DNA of 51,260 nt, taken from the NCBI RefSeq assembly GCF_001556515.1, contig NZ_LSJA01000285.1, positions 1 to 51,260 on the forward strand. Direction: 5' to 3'. Numbering within the stretch: position 1 is the first letter of the stretch; the number at the start of each line of letters is the position of its first letter. Under the pieces are notes generated by a model. The model saw only the letters and a program-made list of their open reading frames with translations, was not told the DNA's origin and did not search any database. Positions 8,058-16,400 of this stretch are shown here, piece after piece. Source of the DNA: Caulobacter sp. CCH9-E1. GTDB taxonomy: Bacteria > Pseudomonadota > Alphaproteobacteria > Caulobacterales > Caulobacteraceae. Made by a program: the position numbers and the translations under genes.

Positions 8058-9265
8058 GCCGCCTCGTCGTCATCCTCGCTCAGCACGCCGGCCATCGCCG
8101 CCAGCGACAGCTTGCGCAGGGCGCTGGCGCGGACCTTCTCGCTCTCGCTCTTCAGCTGGCCGCAGGCGGCCAGGATATCGCGGCCGCGCGGGGTGCGGAT
8201 CGGCGAGGAATAGCCGGCCTTGTTCAGGATCGCGGCGAAGGCCTCGATCGTCGCCCAGTCCGAGCACTGATAGTCGCTGCCGGGCCAAGGGTTGAACGGG
8301 ATCAGGTTGATCTTGGCCGGGATGCCCTTGATCAGCTTGACCAGGGCGCGGGCCTCCTCGGGGCTGTCGTTGACGCCCTTCAGCATCACGTACTCGAAGG
8401 TGACCCGGCGGGCGTTCGACAGGCCGGGATAGGCGCGGATGCCGGCCATCAGCTCGGCGATCGGATATTTCTTGTTCAGCGGCACCAGCACGTCGCGCAA
8501 GGCGTCGTTGGTGGCGTGCAGGCTGATCGCCAGCATGGCCTGGGTCGTCTCGCCCAGCTTCTCCAGCATCGGCACGACGCCCGAGGTCGAGACCGTGATC
8601 CGGCGGCGCGAGATGCCGATGCCCTCGTTGTCGCTGATGATCTCGATGGCGTCCGCGACCTGGCCCAGGTTGTAGAGCGGCTCGCCCATGCCCATGAACA
8701 CGATGTTCGAGAGGACGCGGTCTTCCTTGTCCGACGGCCATTCGGCGAGATCGTCCTTGGCGACCTGGACCTGGGCGACGATCTCGGCCGCGGTGAGGTT
8801 GCGGACCAGGGGCTGAGTGCCGGTGTGGCAGAAGCTGCAATTGAGCGTGCAGCCGACCTGACTGGAGACACACAGAGCGCCCGCGCGACCGACGCCGGGG
8901 ATGTAGACGCTTTCGACCTCGATGCCCGGCGCCATGCGGATCAGCCACTTGCGGGTGCCGTCCTGGCTGACCTGGCGTTCGACGATTTCGGGCCGGGCGA
9001 TCGTGAAGGTCTCGGCCAGGCGCGCGCGGGTCTCCTTGGCGACGTCGCTCATGGCCGCGAAGTCGGTGACGCCGCGATGGTGCATCCAGCGGAAGATCTG
9101 GGTCGCTCGCATCTTGGCCTTGCCGTGCTCGACCACGCCGCTCTCGACCAGGGCGGCGACCAGCTGCGGGCGCGTGAGGCCCGACAGATTGACCAACGGC
9201 TTGGTGACGGCGGTGGCGGGCGCGGCGTCGGACGAGACGCGCGACAGGTCGAGGGTGACGCTCAA
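8054..9265 (-). CDS. rlmN: RlmN, dual-specificity 23S rRNA/tRNA adenine C2-methyltransferase
   Basis: RlmN is a radical-SAM enzyme that methylates C2 of A2503 in 23S rRNA and A37 in some tRNAs. The 403-residue protein has the CxxxCxxC cluster motif in [14 protein letters not shown] and the GMGEPLYN glycine motif. It also has the cysteine-containing C-terminal region ([18 protein letters not shown]) that supplies the methyl-carrying Cys. I place the start at the TTG at 9265 ([10 protein letters not shown]), where family similarity begins. No ATG or strong Shine-Dalgarno lies nearby, but a 12-codon ATG frame (9300-9262) ends in a TGA overlapping this TTG, so coupled initiation is possible. The function is very secure; the start is less so. 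Confidence 0.92.
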   Translation of the reverse strand: MSVTLDLSRVSSDAAPATAVTKPLVNLSGLTRPQLVAALVESGVVEHGKAKMRATQIFRWMHHRGVTDFAAMSDVAKETRARLAETFTIARPEIVERQVSQDGTRKWLIRMAPGIEVESVYIPGVGRAGALCVSSQVGCTLNCSFCHTGTQPLVRNLTAAEIVAQVQVAKDDLAEWPSDKEDRVLSNIVFMGMGEPLYNLGQVADAIEIISDNEGIGISRRRITVSTSGVVPMLEKLGETTQAMLAISLHATNDALRDVLVPLNKKYPIAELMAGIRAYPGLSNARRVTFEYVMLKGVNDSPEEARALVKLIKGIPAKINLIPFNPWPGSDYQCSDWATIEAFAAILNKAGYSSPIRTPRGRDILAACGQLKSESEKVRASALRKLSLAAMAGVLSEDDDEAA

Positions 9266-9348
9266 GGGGGTGTCCGGATCTTCGGGGTCGAGGCGGACAT
9301 ATAGCAGGTCCGGCCGGGTTTTCCAAAAGGCCCGGACGTCGCGGGACG

Positions 9349-10149
9349 TCAGACCTTGCGGAAACGGCCGCCCTGGTTGGCCATCAGCGCCAGGGCCCAG
9401 TCGTCGGGCAGAACCTTGGCCACGGCGGCGATGGCCTTGTTGGGCGAGCCTGGCACGCAGATCGGACGGTTGGCCTCGGCGGCTTCGTACCCCGCCGCCG
9501 CGACCTCGTCCGCGCCCAGCCACATCCAGTCCGGCACGCCCTGGCTGACCTGGGCTCGGGTGCCGTTGACGTCGTGGAATTCCGAATAGGTGAAGCCGGG
9601 GCACAGCGCGCTGACATGCACGCCATTCGACAGGTTCTCCAGATGCAGGCTCTGGGAGAACTTCACCAGGAAGCCCTTGGTCGCGGCGTAAAGCGTATGG
9701 CCCGCCGCGCCGGGAACCAGGCCGGCCAGCGAAGCGACATTGGTGATCCGGCCGAACCGGCGCTCGACCATGCCCGGCAGCACCTTGTGGGTCATCTCGC
9801 AGACCGAGGTCAGCATCACCTGCAGGAAGGTCGCCTGGTCGGCCCAGCTCGTCGTCGCGTAGGTGCCGGGCAAGCCGTAACCGGCGTTGTTGACCAGAGC
9901 ATCGACCACTCGCCCTTGCTCGGCGATGGCGGCCAGCACCGTGTCGACGCCCGCCGGCTCGGCGAGGTCGGCGGCGACGGCGTAGGCCTCGACGCCCGAA
10001 CGGAGCTTGATCTCGGCGGCCAGGGCCTCAAGTCGGTCGGCGCGGCGCGCGGTCAGCACCACGTCATAGCCGTGGCTGGCGTAGATGCGGGCCGAAGCGG
10101 CGCCGATGCCAGCGGAGGCGCCGGTGATCAGGGCGAGACGACGAGCCAT
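9349..10149 (-). CDS. Short-chain dehydrogenase/reductase
   Basis: A classical SDR of 266 residues. The Rossmann Gly motif TGASAGIG is at residues 9-16, NNAG near 88-91, and the catalytic Tyr/Lys in YAATK near 156-160, with Ser in NVASLAG before it. ARRADRL after the second strand suggests NADP(H) preference. The variable C-terminal region gives no clue to the substrate. It precedes rlmN on the same strand by 83 bases. Family certain, reaction unknown. Confidence 0.85.
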   Translation of the reverse strand: MARRLALITGASAGIGAASARIYASHGYDVVLTARRADRLEALAAEIKLRSGVEAYAVAADLAEPAGVDTVLAAIAEQGRVVDALVNNAGYGLPGTYATTSWADQATFLQVMLTSVCEMTHKVLPGMVERRFGRITNVASLAGLVPGAAGHTLYAATKGFLVKFSQSLHLENLSNGVHVSALCPGFTYSEFHDVNGTRAQVSQGVPDWMWLGADEVAAAGYEAAEANRPICVPGSPNKAIAAVAKVLPDDWALALMANQGGRFRKV

Positions 10150-10208
10150 GCGGTCATCCGATCAGAGCAAAAAACGTCGCCGGACAGCAGCACGGCCGAT
10201 GATTTGGT

Positions 10209-10997
10209 TCAAGCCGCCCCGCCGCGCGCGACGAACCAGCCATTGCGGAAGGCTTGGTCGGCCTTGCCATAGGTGAACGGCGAGCCGTCCGGCTGAGTGA
10301 AGGTTCCGCCGGCGGCGACCAGCACCGCGTGAGCGGCGGCGGTGTCCCATTCGGAGGTCGGGCCGTGGCGCGGATAAATGTCGGCCGAGCCCTCGGCGAT
10401 GCGACACATCTTGATCGACGAATCCATGGCCGTGCGGAGATCGAAGCCGTACTCAGCCGCCAGCTCGGCGGCCTTTTCCTCGCGCATGGTGTGACTGATC
10501 AGGCCCAGGGCGCTACCGGTCGGCCAAGGCCGTACGCGGGCCGGAGCTTCTGGCGCGTCAGGACCGTTGCGCTTCATCGCGCCCTCGGCCGTCGTGTACC
10601 ATACCTCGCCGGTGGCCGGGGCGCAGACGGCGCCGGCGACCGGCAGGCCGTTCTCGATCAAGCCAATATTGACCGTGAAGTTCGGGTCGCCGCGCACGAA
10701 GGCCTTGGTGCCGTCGACAGGATCCACCAGGAAGAAGCGCGATCCGACGGCGTCGGGGGTCCCGAACTCGCTGGCGTGCTCCTCGGAGATCACCGTAACG
10801 CCCGGAAACGCTTCGGCCAGGCGTTGAAGGATCAGGCGCTCGCCCGCGCGGTCGGCCTCGGTGACTGGGCTCTCGTCCGCCTTCTGGGCCACGGCCAGCT
10901 CGGTTCGCCAGAACGGCAGGATGATCGTCGCCGCCTCCTCGGTGATCCGGGCCAGGGCGCGGCCCCAATCAGCCAGTGTTTGGGTCGTCTCGCTCAT
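10209..10997 (-). CDS. cysQ: CysQ-like 3'(2'),5'-bisphosphate nucleotidase
   Basis: A member of the Li+-sensitive inositol monophosphatase superfamily, likely to convert adenosine 3',5'-bisphosphate (PAP) to AMP and recycle the by-product of sulfate assimilation and sulfotransferase reactions. Metal ligands are visible in SPVTEADRAG, ISEEH and DPVDGTKAF. The C-terminal GPTSEWDTAAAHAVL favours CysQ over plain inositol phosphatases. It overlaps the DUF3553 gene by four bases (ATGA), so the two are translationally coupled. The sulfotransferase-like gene at 13213 would make PAP, a possible functional link. Confidence 0.85.
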   Translation of the reverse strand: MSETTQTLADWGRALARITEEAATIILPFWRTELAVAQKADESPVTEADRAGERLILQRLAEAFPGVTVISEEHASEFGTPDAVGSRFFLVDPVDGTKAFVRGDPNFTVNIGLIENGLPVAGAVCAPATGEVWYTTAEGAMKRNGPDAPEAPARVRPWPTGSALGLISHTMREEKAAELAAEYGFDLRTAMDSSIKMCRIAEGSADIYPRHGPTSEWDTAAAHAVLVAAGGTFTQPDGSPFTYGKADQAFRNGWFVARGGAA

Positions 10998-11182
10998 GCC
11001 TGTCCCCGAGGGTCGTCGCCGACGAATTCCAGCCGGACGCGCCGGCCGTCAATCGTTTGCTTGCCCGCCTCTTCGAAATTGACGGTGATCCGATGTCCGA
11101 TCACGGACTGAACCTGACCCAGGCCCCAGTCGGGCTGGTCGGGATGGCGCACCAGGGCGCCTGGCTCAAGAAACGGATCCAT
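10994..11182 (-). CDS. DUF3553 small protein
   Basis: A 62-residue protein beginning MDPFLEPGALVRHPDQPDWGLGQVQSV and continuing with a short beta-rich NFEEAGKQTI segment. It resembles the DUF3553 family, which looks like a small SH3-like barrel related to CarD/UvrD C-terminal modules. A strong Shine-Dalgarno (AGGAGGG) precedes the ATG. It is coupled to cysQ by an ATGA overlap and is divergent from chpT with 66 bases between starts. Function unknown. Confidence 0.75.
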   Translation of the reverse strand: MDPFLEPGALVRHPDQPDWGLGQVQSVIGHRITVNFEEAGKQTIDGRRVRLEFVGDDPRGQA

Positions 11183-11248
11183 AACGGCCCTCCTCTAGAG
11201 GCTTGGGGCAGTTTGCCAAAGCCTCAAATCACGGCAGACTTCGCCGCT

Positions 11249-11932
11249 ATGACCGATATCGTCCCCGAGACCGTTCCCGCGAATCCGGCGCCTGCGCAAA
11301 CGGACGTGCAGGGCCCCGACTTCGCCGCCATGCTGGCCGCGCGCCTGTGCCACGACTTCATCAGCCCGGCCAGCGCCATCGTCTCGGGCCTGGACCTGCT
11401 GGAAGACCCCGCCGCCCAGGACATGCGCGACGACGCCATGAACCTGATCGCCTCGTCGGCCCGCAAGCTGGCGGACCTGCTGCAATTCACCCGCGTGGCC
11501 TTCGGCGCCTCGGCCTCGGCCGAGAATTTCGACAGCCGCGAGCTGGAGAAGCTGGCGCAAGGCGTCTTCGCCCATGTGCGCCCGACCCTCAACTGGGCGA
11601 TCGAGCCCCAGGCGATGAACAAGCCGTCCGCCCGAGCGGTGCTTAACATCGCCCAGATCGCCGCCAGCGCCTTGCCGGCCGGCGGCGTCGCCACCGTGAA
11701 GGGCGTGAGCGCCGATGGGCGTTTCTCGATCATTGCCGAGGCGGTCGGCCCGCGCGCGCGTTTGCGGCCCGAGATTCTGGCCGGGCTGAAAGGCGAGCCC
11801 CTGGCCGAGGGCCTGGGCGGTCCATGGGTCCAGGCGGCCTATCTGAACGCCCTGGTGCGCGCGGCTGGCGGACAGATCGCCTGCGAAGTGGGCGAGGATC
11901 GCGCCTCGATCGCGGCCTGGGTGCCCGCCTAG
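11249..11932 (+). CDS. chpT: ChpT histidine phosphotransferase
   Basis: ChpT carries phosphate from the hybrid kinase CckA to CtrA (transcription and replication control) and CpdR (ClpXP proteolysis adaptor) in the Caulobacter cell cycle. The 227-residue protein matches the Caulobacter sequence I know: phospho-His H35 in LAARLCHDFISPASAI begins a dimeric helical hairpin. A degenerate HATPase-like domain follows and no longer binds ATP, ending in WVQAAYLNALVRAAGGQI. The start is the ATG at 11249; the upstream frame overlaps the divergent DUF3553 gene. It is followed after 81 bases by a response regulator. Confidence 0.95.
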   Translation: MTDIVPETVPANPAPAQTDVQGPDFAAMLAARLCHDFISPASAIVSGLDLLEDPAAQDMRDDAMNLIASSARKLADLLQFTRVAFGASASAENFDSRELEKLAQGVFAHVRPTLNWAIEPQAMNKPSARAVLNIAQIAASALPAGGVATVKGVSADGRFSIIAEAVGPRARLRPEILAGLKGEPLAEGLGGPWVQAAYLNALVRAAGGQIACEVGEDRASIAAWVPA

Positions 11933-12013
11933 CGCCTTCATAGCGCTCGGAAATTCGGCAAACCGCTCCTTAACCAGAAGCCTTCATCCTGGTCGTCTGG
12001 ATTGGAGCACGCC

Positions 12014-12379
12014 GTGAAGACCTGCCTGGTGGTCGACGACAGCCGGGTGATCCGCAAGGTCGCCCGCCGAGTCCTCGAGGACATCGGCTTCGACATCGCC
12101 GAGGCTTCCGACGGCATGGAAGCTCTGGCCTGGTGTCGCGCGGCCATGCCTGACGCCGTGCTTCTCGACTGGAACATGCCGGTGATGAACGGCCTCGAAT
12201 TCCTACGCCTGCTGCGCAAGGAGCGAGGCGGCGACGCGCCCAAGGTCATCTTCTGCACTGTCGAGAACAGCATCGACCGCATCCGCGAGGCCCTGGACGC
12301 CGGCGCGGACGAGTACATCATGAAGCCGTTTGACGGCGACATCATCCTGGCGAAGTTCGCCGAGGCGGGTCTGCTGTGA
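12014..12379 (+). CDS. Single-domain response regulator (CheY-like)
   Basis: A 121-residue stand-alone receiver: acidic pocket D8/D9 in LVVDDSR, phosphoacceptor D52 in VLLDWNMP, Thr in FCTVENS and Lys in YIMKPFDG. There is no output domain. The GTG start at 12014 has GGAG six bases upstream; the TTG at 12002 would overlap that site. The next gene, a CheR-like methyltransferase, overlaps by four bases (GTGA), so the two are made together. Its place after chpT raises the possibility that it takes phosphate from ChpT, but that is only context. Confidence 0.85.
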   Translation: MKTCLVVDDSRVIRKVARRVLEDIGFDIAEASDGMEALAWCRAAMPDAVLLDWNMPVMNGLEFLRLLRKERGGDAPKVIFCTVENSIDRIREALDAGADEYIMKPFDGDIILAKFAEAGLL

Positions 12380-13206
12380 CCCCCGAGCACATCGAGCTTC
12401 TGGCCGCGCTGGGGCGCGCCCGCGCCGGCGTACGGGTCGAGGTTGAAAAGCCCTACCTGATCGAGAGCCGCCTCACCCCTCTGGCGCGACGCGAGGGCTT
12501 CGAGAGCATCGAAGCCCTGATCGACGAACTGCGGGCGAAGCGGGAGGAGCGGTTGATCTGGGCGGTCGTCGAGTCGCTTTGCCGGACCGAGACGACCTTC
12601 TTCCGCGGACGAGAAGCCTTCACGGCGCTTCGCGAAGGCGTGCTGCCGTCACTCTCTCACCGTCGGGATACGCCGCTGCGGATCTGGAGCGCGGCCTGCG
12701 CCACCGGCCAGGAGGTCTATTCGGTCGCCATGGCCGCCGCCGAGGCGACGGGCTTAGCGCCGGGCGCGCGGTTCGAATTCTTCGGCTCGGACCTTTCCGA
12801 ACGGTGCCTGGAGAAGGCTCAGAGCGGCCTCTACACCCAGTTCGAAGTCCAGCGCGGCCTGCCGATCCGCATGCTGGTCAAGTATTTCGAGAACCAGGAC
12901 GACACCTGGACGATCTCGCCGCGCATCAGACAGATGGTGCGCTGGCGGCGGATCAACCTGCTGTCCGATCTCTCGGCGCTCGGCGCGTTCGACGTGATCC
13001 TGCTGCGCAACGTCTTGCGCAACATGGTGCCGGCGCTGCGGCACAAGGTCGTCCGCAGCCTTGCCGGACGGCTCGCGGCGGATGGGGTGCTGGTGCTGGA
13101 TCCCGAGGACGACGTCACGGGTCTCGACGACATCCTGGTCGCCGCGCCCGGCGGCGCGGGCCTCTATCTGCGCGATCCGACGATTGGGACGGCCGCCGCG
13201 GCGTAG
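12376..13206 (+). CDS. CheR-like protein methyltransferase
   Basis: A 276-residue CheR-family protein: an N-terminal helical domain (about 1-80), the SAM-binding motif IWSAACATGQEVYSVAM near 98-115, and FDVILLRNVLRNM near 206-218. The last corresponds to FDVIFCRNVLIYF of classical CheR. Classical CheR methylates glutamates of chemoreceptors, but no receptor or other che gene is nearby. It is translationally coupled to the single-domain receiver upstream, suggesting that the receiver regulates the methyltransferase. The target is unknown. Confidence 0.8.
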   Translation: MTPEHIELLAALGRARAGVRVEVEKPYLIESRLTPLARREGFESIEALIDELRAKREERLIWAVVESLCRTETTFFRGREAFTALREGVLPSLSHRRDTPLRIWSAACATGQEVYSVAMAAAEATGLAPGARFEFFGSDLSERCLEKAQSGLYTQFEVQRGLPIRMLVKYFENQDDTWTISPRIRQMVRWRRINLLSDLSALGAFDVILLRNVLRNMVPALRHKVVRSLAGRLAADGVLVLDPEDDVTGLDDILVAAPGGAGLYLRDPTIGTAAAA

Positions 13207-13212
13207 ACGTCT

Positions 13213-14298
13213 TCAAGCTCTTCGGGACTTAGGCTGCAGACGCGCGAGGGCGGCGCCGCCTGCGACGCCGGCCAGCATCTCGCCGATCCGGGCCAGCACG
13301 CTGGCTCGCGTAGGCGGCAGGGCCGCGAGCGCAGGGGCGAGCTTACGATACAGGATCGGGTGCGCGCCGGGCCCAACGATGGCCTCATGCAGGCCCATGG
13401 CGTCCACCACGGCGCGAGCGGCCTTGCGCCATGCGATGGGCGGAGCCTCCCCGTGCGGCGGCGGCGCGCGGCAGTCCGAGAAATCAGGTTTCAATCCGCC
13501 GCCGGCGGCGATCGCGGCTTCGATTTCTCGCGCATAGGCCCGATCCCGCGCCAATCGATCCACATCGATCACCAGATCGGCGTGCGGAAGCGCCTTCAGA
13601 TGGGACGCCAGCCAGACCGCCAGGAAGGCCTGGAAAGACAGGCTGGACGGACGGCGCTTGAACGCCCGGCGCACCGTCGCCAGACGCCGGGACAGCGGTC
13701 CGGCGCCGCCGAACTCGCGGCCTAGAATCTGTCTGGCGGCGTCGCGCCAGGCGGCCATCTCCGAAAGCAGGACATAGTGGCAAAGCTCGAAATAGGTCGG
13801 CCTCGGACGGCGACGCAACGAATAGAACGAAAGCCACTGTTGCACAGGGTCACGCACCAGCACGATGTGGAAGCCGCCAAAGCGCTTCTTCAGCCACCCC
13901 GCGCGCCCGAGCGTCCGGCAGCAGGCGAGCACCGGCGTCTCGCCCCGCCTTCGCGCGGCGTCGATCAAGCTCTCGACATAGGCTTGCTGCGCCAAATCGC
14001 TGGCCTCGGGCTCGATCCAGTAGCGGTCCAGGGCAAAGCTGGCGTCAAAGCACCGAACGCCGCCGGCCGGGTCCAGGACGACCTCGAACTCCTTGAGATA
14101 GGGCTCGCCGCCGCCCGGATGCCTAAGGCCGCTATTGTCGGGGGTCTCGGCGCCGATCGTCTCGGCCGTCACACGGGCCAGTTGCTCGTGCCAAGGCTCG
14201 TAGTAGGCCCGAACATTCGGCGCGACGCGAAAGCGATGCCAGATGTACGTGCTGGAGCACCGCCAACCGCTATGAACGAAGACAGCGCCGCTCGACAA
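13213..14298 (-). CDS. Sulfotransferase-like P-loop protein
   Basis: The N terminus (AVFVHSGWRCSSTYIWHRF) resembles the 5'-phosphosulfate-binding loop, and FHIVLVRDPVQQWLSFYSLRRR near 155-176 matches the 3'-phosphate-binding motif of PAPS-dependent sulfotransferases. The remaining 190 residues are helical, Ala/Arg-rich and not family-specific. The likely start is a TTG at 14298 with GAGAGGG upstream; no ATG is available. The substrate could be a lipid, glycan or small molecule. It ends six bases from the end of the convergent CheR-like gene. Confidence 0.6.
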   Translation of the reverse strand: MSSGAVFVHSGWRCSSTYIWHRFRVAPNVRAYYEPWHEQLARVTAETIGAETPDNSGLRHPGGGEPYLKEFEVVLDPAGGVRCFDASFALDRYWIEPEASDLAQQAYVESLIDAARRRGETPVLACCRTLGRAGWLKKRFGGFHIVLVRDPVQQWLSFYSLRRRPRPTYFELCHYVLLSEMAAWRDAARQILGREFGGAGPLSRRLATVRRAFKRRPSSLSFQAFLAVWLASHLKALPHADLVIDVDRLARDRAYAREIEAAIAAGGGLKPDFSDCRAPPPHGEAPPIAWRKAARAVVDAMGLHEAIVGPGAHPILYRKLAPALAALPPTRASVLARIGEMLAGVAGGAALARLQPKSRRA

Positions 14299-14404
14299 TC
14301 ACTTGGTCCCTCTCCCGGAGAGACCACAATTCACCGGCTGCTTTTCAGCTGTATCTCTCGCGAGCGCTTCTCGTTTGCGACGTCGCAACACTTGGCGCCG
14401 CGCT

Positions 14405-14436
14405 GAAAGAAAAAGGCCCGCCGTCGCCGGCGGGCC
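14405..14436 (-). terminator. Rho-independent terminator after the entericidin gene
   Basis: A perfect 9-bp stem (GGCCCGCCG / CGGCGGGCC, loop of 4) at 14415-14436 is followed on the minus strand by TTTTTCTTTC. It begins 22 bases after the stop of the entericidin gene. The rest of 14299-14404 shows nothing I recognise. Confidence 0.85.
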
Positions 14437-14458
14437 TCTGTCTTGAAGACCTCTAACG

Positions 14459-14599
14459 TCAGTTGCTCTTGACGTCCTTGGCCGTGTCGCTGACGGCGCG
14501 ACCGGCCGACGAGACGTCCTTGCCGGCGCCTTCGACCGTATTACAGGCCGCGACCGACAGGCTGGCGGCGAGGGCTGCCAGGATCACCAGTTTACGCAT
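14459..14599 (-). CDS. Entericidin A/B family lipoprotein
   Basis: A 46-residue lipoprotein: signal peptide MRKLVILAALAASLSVAAC with lipobox VAAC (Cys19), then NTVEGAGKDVSSAGRAVSDTAKDVKSN, the small amphipathic entericidin pattern. GGAGAAG sits 4 bases before the ATG. It has its own exact sigma-T promoter 65 bases upstream and a strong terminator, so it is a monocistronic stress gene. Entericidins are envelope lipoproteins linked to stationary-phase stress; the exact role in Caulobacter is unknown. Confidence 0.88.
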   Translation of the reverse strand: MRKLVILAALAASLSVAACNTVEGAGKDVSSAGRAVSDTAKDVKSN

Positions 14600-14663
14600 G
14601 CTCTTCTCCGCTGTTGGCCTCCCAGGGCATCATGGGAAGGCTGTGACGTAATCGCCCGGAGAG

Positions 14664-14688
14664 AACGTCAGCGGCGAAGCTCGGTTCC
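14664..14688 (-). promoter_or_regulatory. Sigma-T promoter of the entericidin gene
   Basis: On the minus strand GGAAC, 16 bases, CGTT, an exact match to the EcfG/SigT consensus. The expected start is near 14657, giving a leader of about 57 bases. Confidence 0.85.
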
Positions 14689-14705
14689 GGTGGAGGCCCT
14701 TAGAT

Positions 14706-16400
14706 TCAGGCCGCTGATCCCACGGCGAGCGGCGTCGGGAAGATCAGCCGAACCGTAAGACCGCGAGGCTCCTGCGTCTCGAAGGAGACCTTGCCGCGCA
14801 GCTGACGGGCGAAGGCGGTCATCAGGGTCCGACCCACGCCGCCGCCAAGGCTGTCCGCCGCCCCCGGACCGTCGTCGCTGATCGACAGCTCGGCCTCTTC
14901 GCCCCGCACATAGAAGCTGACCCGAAGCGTCCCTCCCGTCGCGCCGAAGGCGTGCTTCTGCGCGTTGGTGATCGCCTCGACGGCGAACAAGGCGATCGGC
15001 GCCAGACGGTCGGGGTCGATCACCAGGGGATCGGCGTGGACCTCGGTCCGCACCAGGCTGGACGTCCCCATGTCGTTCGCCAGAAGCTGGGCGGTCAGCT
15101 CTTCCAGGAAGGGGCGCAGGTCGACCCGCTTCAGGTCAGGCCCCTGATAGAGGGCGCGATAGATCTGGGCCAAGGCCGTGATCCGTTGGCGCGTGTCGTT
15201 CATCGCCGCCTTCGCCGCCGGATCGGCCAGGGCGCGTTGCTGCATGTTGAGCAGCGAGGTGATGATCTGCAGGTTGTTCTTCACGCGGTGATGGATCTCG
15301 CGCATCAGCGCGTCCTTGTCCGCCAGGCTGTCCATCAGCGAGGCGTCGCGGGCGACGATGGCGCCGGCCATGGCGTCGAGGGTGGCGGCCAGCTCCCGGA
15401 TTTCCGGCGGCGCACGCTCGGCCTGCAAGGGCCTGACCGTAAAGCGTCCACGCGCGTAGATGGCCGCGACGCGTTGCAGATAGACAATCCAGCGGATCAC
15501 GCCCCGCTCGGCGGTGAACCACACCGCCGCCAGGCCCAGGACGAACGCCAGCAACGGCAGAAGCAAACGGGAGATGGGATTGATCCAGGCCCAGGACAGC
15601 AGTCGGGGCGCTGGCGCCGAGAGGATGACGAAGACATTGTCATCGACCAGAGGCGCGGCCGAGAACGTCCGATCGCGGCGCTGAGCGTCACGTGCGTTCC
15701 AGAGCGCCGCGCCACGCTGCTTGGCGACGGCGCGCCAGCCGCTGGGCGGGGCGCTGAAGGCGGCGGGACTGGTGGCGGCGAACACCCGCCCGCGAGAGTC
15801 CGCCAGAGCCACCTCGGCGCCGCCGGGCAGAAAGCGGTTGGCCGTCTCCACCTTCAGATCGTCCAGCGTCAACACCGCGGCCATCGCGCCCTCGAAACGC
15901 TCCGGCGAGCCCGAGCGGACAGCGGCGAGGACAGCCGGTTCATTGGCGTAAGTCGCGCCAGGATCCGCGGCGACCACCAGGCTGGCGCCCCTCCGAAGGG
16001 ATTGGAACCAGGCGCGCGCGCCGCGTTGCGGGTCGTAAGGCGTCGTGGCGGCGGCGCAGGCCACGCGGCCGCGCGCGTCGAAGCGGATCAAGTTCGCGTA
16101 GCCGGGCAGTCTCGCGCGCATGTCGGCCAGACGCTGGGCGCACTCCAGCCCGACCGTGCCCGGCCCCAGCGTCTGCAGCAGCACGCCCGCGGACATGATC
16201 CGCGCGCGCGCGACGGCCGCGCTGCGGCCCGCCGCCAGCTCCAGACTCTGGCGACGCGAGTCCGCCTCCGCGCGAAACGCGAAGACGGACTGCAGACCGC
16301 CTAAAATCAGCACGGGCAGCAGCGCGACGCACAGAGCTATGGCGAGACGGACGCGGATGGATGTGACGGCCTGCGTGGCGCGGCCGGCGAGCGCTTTCAC
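14706..16400 (-). CDS. phyK: PhyK, general stress response sensor kinase
   Basis: PhyK phosphorylates the anti-anti-sigma factor PhyR. The 564-residue protein has a membrane helix at about 17-42, a periplasmic sensor domain (about 43-270), a second helix at about 275-298 and a HAMP-like linker. A HisKA_2 domain follows with the acceptor His in EIHHRVKNNLQ (370/371), then a HATPase domain with NAQKHAF and DDGPGA. The TM-sensor-TM layout fits an envelope or osmotic signal. Its start overlaps the sigT stop by four bases (ATGA), so it belongs to the nepR-sigT-phyK operon read from the sigma-T promoter at 17255-17279. Identification rests on family features plus position. Confidence 0.93.
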   Translation of the reverse strand: MKALAGRATQAVTSIRVRLAIALCVALLPVLILGGLQSVFAFRAEADSRRQSLELAAGRSAAVARARIMSAGVLLQTLGPGTVGLECAQRLADMRARLPGYANLIRFDARGRVACAAATTPYDPQRGARAWFQSLRRGASLVVAADPGATYANEPAVLAAVRSGSPERFEGAMAAVLTLDDLKVETANRFLPGGAEVALADSRGRVFAATSPAAFSAPPSGWRAVAKQRGAALWNARDAQRRDRTFSAAPLVDDNVFVILSAPAPRLLSWAWINPISRLLLPLLAFVLGLAAVWFTAERGVIRWIVYLQRVAAIYARGRFTVRPLQAERAPPEIRELAATLDAMAGAIVARDASLMDSLADKDALMREIHHRVKNNLQIITSLLNMQQRALADPAAKAAMNDTRQRITALAQIYRALYQGPDLKRVDLRPFLEELTAQLLANDMGTSSLVRTEVHADPLVIDPDRLAPIALFAVEAITNAQKHAFGATGGTLRVSFYVRGEEAELSISDDGPGAADSLGGGVGRTLMTAFARQLRGKVSFETQEPRGLTVRLIFPTPLAVGSAA

